Positions 1-5,558 of a stretch of DNA of 5,619 nt are shown in pieces. The stretch lies in assembly GCA_964654825.1 (NCBI GenBank), contig CAZZKG010000118.1, positions 1 through 5,619 of the forward strand. Direction: 5' to 3'. A program made the translations under genes and the position numbers. How positions within the stretch are numbered: the first letter of the stretch is position 1; every line of letters begins with the position of its first letter. Source of the DNA: CAZZKG01 sp964654825. Its GTDB lineage: Bacteria; Gemmatimonadota; CAZMKB01. Below the pieces are notes generated by a model. The model did no database searches and was not told the DNA's origin. It saw only the letters and a program-made list of their open reading frames with translations.

Positions 1-962
1 GGGATGTCCTGCCTCCGTTCCCTGAGCGGAGGAATATGGATACGGGTTACATTCAACCTGTAGAAGAGATCTTCTCTGAATATCCCGTTATTTACATCTC
101 GATCGAGATCTTTGTTCGTTGCAGCGATAACCCTCACATCCACATTCCTGCTTCTCTCACTCCCGACTCTCTCGATCGTCTTCTCCTGAAGGACTCGGAG
201 GAATTTGGCCTGAGCCGCGTTGTCGAGCTCACCAATTTCATCCAGAAAAATCGTGCCCCCGTCTGCAAGTTCGAATTTCCCCGTCCTTCGCTTGAGCGCC
301 CCGGTGAAAGCACCCTTCTCATGACCGAACAGCTCGCTTTCGAAAAGCTCCCTGGGAATAGCGGCGCAGTTCACCGTTACCAGAGACCGGCTTTTTCTCC
401 CGCTGGTTTCATGGAGCTGTCTCGCAACCAGCTCCTTGCCGGTGCCGCTTTCCCCTGTTATCAGTACAGTTGAGTCGGTGCCGGCAACTTTCGCTATTTC
501 ACCCCTGATCTCGAGAATAGCCTCGCTCTCACCCAGCAGCTCGCCGGTCAGCACGTTTATCTCTTCCCGGAGCAGCCGATTCTCTTGTCTGAGCTCGTAT
601 TCGGAGAGCGCCCGCCCGATGACCATTTTCAACTCGGAGAGGTCGGGTTTTTTGCCAACGTAGTCACAGGCGCCTTCCTTCATCGCTTTCACCACGGTTT
701 CGATTGCCTGGTCCCTGGTGATCATCACAACGGGGACGGGATCCTCCATCCCTTTGATTTTCTCCAGCAGGTCAAACCCGTCCAGTCCCGGACCGAGATC
801 GATGTCCAGTAGTATCAAATCGATATCTCCCCTCTCCAGGAATTCAAGCCCGTCCTCTCCCGAATGCACACCATTACACTCATAGTCCTGATTCAAGAGG
901 AGTAACAGGTCATCAACAAAATCACGGTTATCATCGATTATCAGTATTTTCGGTTTTTTCAT
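1..962 (-). CDS. Sigma-54-dependent response regulator, NtrC family (C-terminus cut by window edge)
   Basis: Phosphorylation-activated transcription activator of sigma-54 RNA polymerase, cytoplasmic. Translating the minus strand from the ATG at 962 gives 320 codons open to the window edge. Residues 1-118 are a receiver domain: acidic pair D10/D11, probable phosphoacceptor D53 in LLDIDLG, T82, and conserved K104. A short linker leads to a AAA+ domain from about residue 143. It has Walker A GESGTGKE (170-177), the sigma-54-contacting GAFTGA loop (217-222), Walker B TIFLDEIGEL (D241, E242), sensor I VIAATN (279-283 region), and arginine-finger segment FREDLFYRLN (295-304). The end of the AAA+ domain and the expected Fis-type DNA-binding helix-turn-helix lie beyond base 1. 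The gene follows the kinase by 14 bases, so the two are very likely one operon and a cognate pair. Only a weak purine-rich ribosome site (GAGACGGG) precedes the start. One oddity is that the usual Lys-Pro after K104 reads Lys-Lys-Pro. Family assignment is firm; the target genes are unknown. Confidence 0.96.
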   Translation of the reverse strand, partial: MKKPKILIIDDNRDFVDDLLLLLNQDYECNGVHSGEDGLEFLERGDIDLILLDIDLGPGLDGFDLLEKIKGMEDPVPVVMITRDQAIETVVKAMKEGACDYVGKKPDLSELKMVIGRALSEYELRQENRLLREEINVLTGELLGESEAILEIRGEIAKVAGTDSTVLITGESGTGKELVARQLHETSGRKSRSLVTVNCAAIPRELFESELFGHEKGAFTGALKRRTGKFELADGGTIFLDEIGELDNAAQAKFLRVLQEKTIERVGSERSRNVDVRVIAATNKDLDRDVNNGIFREDLFYRLNVTRIHIPPLRERRQDI

Positions 963-976
963 ATCACACCCGTCTC

Positions 977-3379
977 TTAAATTATTTTGATCTCCATTCT
1001 CATCGTGGTCCCCTGTCCGGACTCACTCTTCGCCACCTTTATCTTTCCGCCGTATTTACTCAACGTGGCTTTCGCGTGATACAATCCGAAGCCACCTTCC
1101 TTCTTTGTCGAAAACTCCCGGTCGAAAATCTTTTCTTGATTTTCTTTCATGATTCCACAACCGGTATCCGATACTTCGACGATAATTCTGGTAACTTCGA
1201 CCGTCAGCTTCACAGTAAGCCTTTTCTCCGCACTTTCTCTCATCGAAAAAATCGCGTTGTTCATGAGTTCTTCGAGAATCGTGGTGAAATCCGATTTGTC
1301 TATGAACCCTGAACACGTCTCGGTTTCTCCGTACAACTGAACATCAACTTGTATCTCGTCTCTCGTCAACGTGGATGAGAGAGCGGCAAGCACCTGGCTC
1401 GTGGCCCGGCCGATGTTACAGCTGTAAAATCTTGCCAGGTCGTTCATCATGATTTTTATAATGTCCTCTGCCGCTTCCACCTGTTCGGGGATCTCTTCTT
1501 TAAGACGTTCTACCTGACCGAAAGACGTATGTCCCTTCGAGTAGTTGTTAACCAGAGTGTCGAGCCCACTGAGATTCTTCTGGAGCTTCTTCAGTTGCTC
1601 TCTTTCCACATCGACCAGCTTCGCCCTGTCAACGATCTCGACGAGCTTCGGGGCGGTGAATTCATAATAAGTATCGATCGTATCACTGAGTTTCCTTCTG
1701 TACTGGGGAGAAGAATACTGGTCCTCATTCAGATTCTTAAACAGGAAACTCAGCCGGTCGAGGTTTGCCGTGGCAGCTTTCCCGTGGCCGAAAATCGAGA
1801 GCGTCTCGAGAAGCCTGTCATGCAGATCTTCGGGTCTCAGTGAAGCTGTAAACCGTAACTTCTGAATCAATATTGGAATAACCTTCAATCCTGTCACCGT
1901 AACGGCAACGCCGGCCGCAAGGATCAGCAGGTAGAAGACCAGATGGGATTGTTCTTCTTCAGAGGTACCTGTCGCGGTTAATGTTTGGGGAATCATCCGA
2001 AGAATGGTTCCGCTTCTCGGCTCAGTATTTTTCCCCAGGAGAACGGCTATAAGATCACCGTAAAATGGATTTTTGAAATAGTGTATGCTCGTGGGCCATA
2101 TTTTTGATCCGGCGGCGTGTTTTCCGAGTAGCAACAAATCACTGTTGAGAATGAGAAAAGTGTTATCTGAGGTAACAATGATTTCTTCTTCTTCTTCTCC
2201 ATCATCGTTGATATCGACTATCTCGGATACCTCCCACTTTTGGAGCACGCGGGAGATTCGAGCTTTTTTCAAAATCTCGAGATTGTGACTGAACAGGTAG
2301 AGCCAACCATCCTCATTGCCGATAACTATCTCATCCTCACCATCTCGATCAAAATCATTGACATATGGCTGGATGAACTCCGTTGGGTGCGAAAATCTAT
2401 TCTCTACTTCGCCCGTTCCCCCGTTACGGACCTGAAGCTCGAAATGAGTTGGCTCATCCGCTATATTCCCGCTCGCATAGGTGCAGATCACTTTTTTACT
2501 CCCATCACCGTTTAGCCCGGAGATAGCATAAGCCGATCGGGTGAAGACACCACCCGTTTCATAGTTCCACATGAGGTCACCGTGACGATCCAGGCACATA
2601 ATGTGACTGTGACAGTCATCCATGTCTCCCGCCCTGTTCCCGTTGCAAGGTGCTCGATCACCAATGATAATCTCCATCTCACTATCATTGTTGAGGTCCG
2701 CACATACTTGAGGATATGGATGGCCTGCCACAGGAAAATCCCATAGTTTTCTTCCGGTCTTCCCATCGAAAGCCATCAAACCCCGCGGATACATATCATA
2801 ACCGGCTGTGAAAGCAACGAGAATGTCCACATACTCGTCGTCATTCACATCTATCACCTGATAACCAGCAATTCCTCCATCCCACCTGCCGTCCCGATTG
2901 AGGTCGGTAACGGTGACGGGTTCTGTTTTCAACAATCGGGAATAATTATTCTTCCCGGAAGAGGAAGAACAGGTCCAGACTTCCGTCCAGACAGTACTAC
3001 CCTTAAGGATTCCGATGAGAATTTCCGGATACGAGTCACCGGTTACATCCAAGGCCCGCAAGCAAAGAACGGTTGATCTCCCCACGAGATCTCCCGCAGT
3101 CCTGAGTGAACCTCCGATGAGATCCATTACCACGACTCCATTTCCCTCGGTCCTTGCATACTCTTCAGTGCCGTCACCGTCGAAATCACCGAATGCCCAA
3201 TCGATCGTTCCATCCTCTGACATAATCTGCTCGAAAGAGAAGAGGCTCCGGGGAAGGTTCTCTTCCTGAGAGATGCATCGCGACGGTGATAACGTCCCGT
3301 ACGAAAAGACAAAAATCAGAATGATGATTGCCTTAAAGGATACATCCTTTATTCTGTGATGGTGACAGTCAGAATCCAT
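977..3379 (-). CDS. Membrane sensor histidine kinase with extracytoplasmic FG-GAP/VCBS-like beta-propeller
   Basis: Sensor kinase, probably the partner of the downstream NtrC-type regulator. Residues 16-30 are a hydrophobic signal/anchor; Cys35 lacks a lipobox. Residues 55-460 are extracytoplasmic and carry about eight Asp-rich loops of FG-GAP/integrin-alpha type: DFDGDG (65), DVTGDS (111), DLNRDG (159), DVNDDE (177), DLNNDS (228), GLNGDG (288), DFDRDG (342), DINDDG (389). Most are followed by a short beta-strand such as EIVIG. These suggest a Ca-binding propeller; the ligand is unknown. A second membrane helix spans about 480-505. The cytoplasmic part starts with a helical region (515-700) holding two candidate phosphoacceptors, H520 (LHDRLLETL) and H532 (FGHGKAATANLDRL), neither a textbook H-box. 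A clear HATPase_c domain follows: N-box ELMNNAIF (704-711), G1 DTGCGI (738-743), F-box IFDREFSTK (751-759), G2 GGFGLY (762-767), G3 GQGTT (788-792). The ATG is the only reasonable start: TAA lies in frame seven codons upstream and the anchor follows. No clear Shine-Dalgarno is visible. The kinase call is firm; the phosphoacceptor residue is inferred. Confidence 0.94.
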   Translation of the reverse strand: MDSDCHHHRIKDVSFKAIIILIFVFSYGTLSPSRCISQEENLPRSLFSFEQIMSEDGTIDWAFGDFDGDGTEEYARTEGNGVVVMDLIGGSLRTAGDLVGRSTVLCLRALDVTGDSYPEILIGILKGSTVWTEVWTCSSSSGKNNYSRLLKTEPVTVTDLNRDGRWDGGIAGYQVIDVNDDEYVDILVAFTAGYDMYPRGLMAFDGKTGRKLWDFPVAGHPYPQVCADLNNDSEMEIIIGDRAPCNGNRAGDMDDCHSHIMCLDRHGDLMWNYETGGVFTRSAYAISGLNGDGSKKVICTYASGNIADEPTHFELQVRNGGTGEVENRFSHPTEFIQPYVNDFDRDGEDEIVIGNEDGWLYLFSHNLEILKKARISRVLQKWEVSEIVDINDDGEEEEEIIVTSDNTFLILNSDLLLLGKHAAGSKIWPTSIHYFKNPFYGDLIAVLLGKNTEPRSGTILRMIPQTLTATGTSEEEQSHLVFYLLILAAGVAVTVTGLKVIPILIQKLRFTASLRPEDLHDRLLETLSIFGHGKAATANLDRLSFLFKNLNEDQYSSPQYRRKLSDTIDTYYEFTAPKLVEIVDRAKLVDVEREQLKKLQKNLSGLDTLVNNYSKGHTSFGQVERLKEEIPEQVEAAEDIIKIMMNDLARFYSCNIGRATSQVLAALSSTLTRDEIQVDVQLYGETETCSGFIDKSDFTTILEELMNNAIFSMRESAEKRLTVKLTVEVTRIIVEVSDTGCGIMKENQEKIFDREFSTKKEGGFGLYHAKATLSKYGGKIKVAKSESGQGTTMRMEIKII
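2183..2197 (-). repeat. In-frame (GAA)5 trinucleotide run inside the last Ca-binding-type loop of the kinase
   Basis: On the plus strand this reads TTC five times; on the coding strand it is GAA five times, encoding Glu395-Glu399. It directly follows the last Asp-rich loop DINDDG. The other well-formed loop (DFDRDG-EDE-IVIG) has three residues between the glycine and the beta-strand. This one has five glutamates, consistent with a two-codon slippage expansion. Confidence 0.7.
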
Positions 3380-3451
3380 AATGGTATCAAGAGAATTTTA
3401 GCTTCGTTGATTTTTTAAAACTTCAGCACTGTTGAATGGTAGACCCTTCAA

Positions 3452-3480
3452 ACCCTATCATATTTCTTTGTTCCTGTCAA
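3452..3480 (-). promoter_or_regulatory. Candidate sigma-70-type promoter for the kinase-regulator operon
   Basis: A perfect TTGACA -35 box (3480-3475, minus strand) is followed after 17 bases by TAGGGT (3457-3452), which matches only three of six -10 consensus positions. A better -10-like hexamer, TATGAT (3462-3457), lies only 12 bases from the -35, which is too close. The element is correctly placed about 75 bases upstream of the kinase start. It is plausible but weaker than the divergent promoter. Confidence 0.4.
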
Positions 3481-3644
3481 TGAGTTGGGTTTTGATACAA
3501 CTACCGGATGAGCCATTCCATCGTTCTTCTCTCACATTTCACACTGATTCCCCGGTCACTGTAATCCATCCCTGGGACAGGATTCTCTCTGAATGAAGTA
3601 TACCGTTGTGATCAGGAGTACCAACCGCCCGCTATGGCGCCGGT

Positions 3645-3657
3645 GTGCAACGTGCAC
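3645..3657. promoter_or_regulatory. 13-base dyad GTGCA-ACG-TGCAC, candidate operator
   Basis: A perfect inverted repeat of five bases around a three-base centre, lying between the two outward promoters and about 54 bases upstream of the rightward -35 box. Position and symmetry suit a dimeric DNA-binding protein. The half-sites resemble NtrC half-sites but in the opposite arrangement (NtrC sites read TGCAC...GTGCA), so it is not a canonical NtrC site. A chance palindrome is possible. Confidence 0.3.
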
Positions 3658-3710
3658 TTTCTCATTGTTCCCACGATAGGTCCGTTCCTGATCTTCTCCT
3701 CAATGGTCTC

Positions 3711-3739
3711 TTGACATCATTTCCGTTGGGTCATAGTAT
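3711..3739 (+). promoter_or_regulatory. Candidate sigma-70-type promoter for the lipoprotein-transglutaminase operon
   Basis: A perfect TTGACA (3711-3716), an exact 17-base spacer, and TAGTAT (3734-3739), which matches four of six -10 consensus positions. Transcription would start near 3746, giving a leader of about 70 bases before the small lipoprotein gene at 3817. This is the strongest promoter match I found in the intergenic region. Confidence 0.62.
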
Positions 3740-3760
3740 TATCCATGTAATGGTTTTATC

Positions 3761-3782
3761 CCTTTCTCTATTCTGAGAGGGG
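3761..3782 (+). other. Hairpin in the predicted 5' leader of the lipoprotein mRNA
   Basis: CCTTTCTC (3761-3768) can pair with GAGAGGGG (3775-3782) as eight base pairs, two of them G-U, around a six-base loop. It lies between the predicted transcription start and the ribosome site at 3805. A second TCTC at 3787-3790 could compete for the same GAGA. There is no U-tract after it, so it is not a typical intrinsic terminator. Its function is unknown; it could influence mRNA stability. Confidence 0.35.
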
Positions 3783-3804
3783 ATATTCTCGGGAGCCTTT
3801 TCGT

Positions 3805-3810
3805 GGAGGT
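3805..3810 (+). promoter_or_regulatory. Strong Shine-Dalgarno GGAGGT of the small lipoprotein gene
   Basis: GGAGGT lies six bases before the ATG at 3817, an ideal spacing. It fixes the start of the 89-codon gene and supports its being real despite its short, low-complexity product. Confidence 0.85.
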
Positions 3811-3816
3811 GCTTCG

Positions 3817-4086
3817 ATGAAAAGAGGAATACTAGCGTGGAGAGTTTTCCTGCCGGTCCTTACTGCCTTCTGTGTCTCTGTCGCGTTCACGAGCTGCGGG
3901 AAGAAGAAGGAACAGGTGCAGTCGAAGCCTCCCCAGGTGGAACAGCAGCAAACCGAGCAGGCCGAGCATCCGACAGAAAACCCCGCGGCTGACACGGGAG
4001 GAGCTGAGCATCCGACAGAACACCCCACGGCAGATTCGGGACAAGCCGAGCAGCCGGCGGAACACCCAGAAGCCCAGGATAAATAG
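3817..4086 (+). CDS. Small repeat-containing lipoprotein, Gln/Glu/Pro/His-rich
   Basis: An 89-residue protein that I do not recognise as a named family. The N-terminus is a lipoprotein signal: MKR, a hydrophobic stretch (5-24), then a somewhat degenerate lipobox FTSC with Cys27 as the predicted lipidated residue. A basic KKK follows (29-31), then a Gln-rich segment with QQQ (43-45). Residues 48-89 are exactly three 14-residue repeats built on AEHPTEHP, ending at the stop codon. The mature chain has no hydrophobic core and is probably an extended, disordered tether in the periplasm or at the outer membrane. The gene has a strong ribosome site and a good promoter. The transglutaminase-like lipoprotein gene begins 39 bases downstream with no terminator between, so co-expression is likely. 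Opposite-strand frames also run open here, but only this frame has a signal peptide and start signals. The lipoprotein call is fairly firm; the function is unknown. Confidence 0.85.
   Translation: MKRGILAWRVFLPVLTAFCVSVAFTSCGKKKEQVQSKPPQVEQQQTEQAEHPTENPAADTGGAEHPTEHPTADSGQAEQPAEHPEAQDK
3958..4083 (+). repeat. Three tandem 42-base coding repeats
   Basis: Units at 3958-3999, 4000-4041 and 4042-4083 encode 14 residues each: QAEHPTENPAADTG, GAEHPTEHPTADSG and QAEQPAEHPEAQDK. By hand count, units 1 and 2 agree at 33 of 42 bases, sharing a 15-base identical core (GAGCATCCGACAGAA). Units 2 and 3 agree at 24 of 42. The array stops exactly before the TAG codon. The gradient suggests an older duplication for unit 3 and a later one for units 1 and 2. 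Confidence 0.85.
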
Positions 4087-4125
4087 GAAAAGATTCGGAT
4101 CATCGGGAGTGAAAATTTTCAGAAG

Positions 4126-5508
4126 ATGCCGACATTTATGCCAATACTGTCAGAGAACCGAGGCAGGTTTCCCCTCGGTCGGCTTTTGCTGTCGGCCGCA
4201 CCTGTATTCGTGAGCATCGCGCTATCAGGCTGTGGGAGGGGCCATACCGAGCGGAAATTCACTCCTGTCCCGCATGTTGTGACGGCTGATATCCAGGCGG
4301 GAATCGAGAGGCACATCGAACAGGTGAGTGAGAAGAATAACGGTTACTATCAGCTTCCCTTCGAGGACAGGGATCTCGAGCTCAAGCTGGTCCGGGTCCA
4401 CACCGAGTACCTGGCAAATCTGGGCCCGCGCCGCCACTTCGCCTGCGTCGACCTCGCAGGCACCGACGGCGACGTCTACGACGTCGATTTCTTCCTGGCC
4501 GGTGATCCGGGAGACATGACCGTCACCGAATCCACGGTTCACAAGATCAACGGTCAACCCCTCTACACCTGGGAACAGAACAAAGAAGACCACACATGGC
4601 ACCGTGTCCCCGTTGAGGACGCTTCACACGAGCTACTCGGCGTGATCGAGGGAACCGACGAATTCGAATTCATCTATCAGGCAATCCTGCCAGAGATGAC
4701 CGGACCCGCCCGCATGTGGGTTCCTGTTCCTGTCTCGGACCGCTATCAGACGATCGAGTCTCAGGATATCCTGGTCCCCGGTGAATACTCCATCCTCGAA
4801 GAGCCCACATACGGAAACAGGATCCTCTATCTCGAGCTCGGTCCCGGGGACAGCAATAAAGAGATCGAACTCCGCTATCTAGTCAGGCGTCTCGAGAAGG
4901 CCGCCTACCCGGCGGAAGAGCCTACACCCGAGCAGTACCTGAGCCCGGACCGCAGGGTACCGATCAACGAGGACTTCCGGAATATCGCATTGGAAGTCGT
5001 GGAAGGTAAGAAAGGGGACCTCGTGCGCGCCCGTGCTCTCTACGATCACGTCATCGATCGCATGCTCTACATGAAGTACGGTGACGGCTGGGGTCAGGGT
5101 GATGCCGTGTACGCCTGTGACGCCCGGACCGGTAACTGCACCGATTTTCATTCCTATTTCATCGCTCTCGCGAGAGCAGTCGGGATACCCGCGAGATTCG
5201 CCATCGGGGCAGCGATTCCGTCGGCACGAGATGACGGGGGGATAAGCGGTTATCACTGCTGGGCGGAATTCTACGCCGAAGGCAAGTGGTGGCCGGTCGA
5301 TATCAGCGAGGCGGACAAGTATTCGGCTCTGTCGACCTACTACTTCGGCCACAATCCCGCAAATCGCATCGAACTCAGCCGCGGACGCGATCTGGTGGTC
5401 GACCCGCCTCCCGCGTCGGGCCCTATCAACTTCCTCGCTTACCCCGTACTCGAGGTGAACGGTGAGCCGGTCAGGGTTAGCGTGAGATTCTCATTCAGAA
5501 GAGGTTGA
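4126..5508 (+). CDS. Transglutaminase-like (papain-fold) domain lipoprotein
   Basis: A 460-residue predicted lipoprotein. A hydrophobic segment (about 20-34) ends in a perfect lipobox LSGC with Cys36 lipidated, so the enzyme should be membrane-anchored outside the cytoplasm. Residues 55-165 form an N-terminal region I do not recognise (core ACVDLAGTDGDVYDVDFF, 106-123). Residues 180-255 look like the beta-rich domain often preceding bacterial transglutaminase-like domains. The C-terminal domain (about 285-410) carries the full triad: Cys338 in TGNCTDFH, His377 in GYHCWAEFY, Asp392 in WWPVDIS, plus the family signature LARAVGIPAR (348-357). Bacterial members include proteases, amidases and cross-linking enzymes; the substrate cannot be told here. 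ATG 4126 or ATG 4138 could be the start (456 residues). GGGAG (4105-4109) is far from both, and AGAAG (4121-4125) abuts the first and is 12 bases from the second. The gene follows the repeat lipoprotein by 39 bases. Its GC content is visibly higher than that of the kinase gene. Confidence 0.92.
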   Translation: MPTFMPILSENRGRFPLGRLLLSAAPVFVSIALSGCGRGHTERKFTPVPHVVTADIQAGIERHIEQVSEKNNGYYQLPFEDRDLELKLVRVHTEYLANLGPRRHFACVDLAGTDGDVYDVDFFLAGDPGDMTVTESTVHKINGQPLYTWEQNKEDHTWHRVPVEDASHELLGVIEGTDEFEFIYQAILPEMTGPARMWVPVPVSDRYQTIESQDILVPGEYSILEEPTYGNRILYLELGPGDSNKEIELRYLVRRLEKAAYPAEEPTPEQYLSPDRRVPINEDFRNIALEVVEGKKGDLVRARALYDHVIDRMLYMKYGDGWGQGDAVYACDARTGNCTDFHSYFIALARAVGIPARFAIGAAIPSARDDGGISGYHCWAEFYAEGKWWPVDISEADKYSALSTYYFGHNPANRIELSRGRDLVVDPPPASGPINFLAYPVLEVNGEPVRVSVRFSFRRG

Positions 5509-5558
5509 TTTGGTATTCATGAACAGGTTCATCAAGTGACAATGGATTAGTTCCGGTT

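Larger units (their letters stand above)
3380..3816. other. Divergent intergenic region between the kinase operon and the lipoprotein operon
   Basis: This 437-base region separates two outward-facing operons. I see no convincing gene in it: the longest ATG-started reading frame I checked (3480-3596, 38 codons) has no ribosome site and no recognisable protein character. It contains a leftward candidate promoter (3452-3480), a rightward candidate promoter (3711-3739), a 13-base dyad (3645-3657), an 8-base inverted repeat (3610-3617 with 3686-3693), and a leader hairpin (3761-3782). About 230 bases lie between the two -35 boxes, enough room for regulator sites. Confidence 0.8.

Noticed and set aside
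36..473. 145-codon plus-strand reading frame
   Set aside because: It lies opposite the response-regulator gene, whose receiver and AAA+ motifs are unmistakable on the minus strand; the plus-strand product has no domain signature.
3275..3277. Lipoprotein cysteine (Cys35) in the kinase N-terminus
   Set aside because: The preceding residues PSR do not form a lipobox, and a transmembrane sensor with a cytoplasmic kinase domain would not be expected to be a lipoprotein.
3480..3596. 38-codon plus-strand reading frame in the intergenic region
   Set aside because: No ribosome site, no recognisable protein character, and it overlaps the leftward promoter's -35 box.
3635..3649. Sigma-54-like promoter, TGGCGCCGGTGTGCA
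   Set aside because: The GG and GC doublets are nine bases apart instead of the required ten, and the flanking consensus positions match poorly.
3768..4103. 111-codon minus-strand frame rich in Cys, Gly and Ser opposite the small lipoprotein gene
   Set aside because: It is the antisense reading of the 42-base repeats. The plus-strand frame has the ribosome site, promoter and lipoprotein signal.
4879..5352. 157-codon minus-strand frame inside the transglutaminase-like gene
   Set aside because: It is antisense to the catalytic domain, whose triad and signature motifs are clear on the plus strand.
5519..5532. ATGAAC-AG-GTTCAT inverted repeat as a terminator after the transglutaminase-like gene
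   Set aside because: The loop is only two bases, the stem is AT-rich, and no T-tract follows. It is more likely a chance palindrome.
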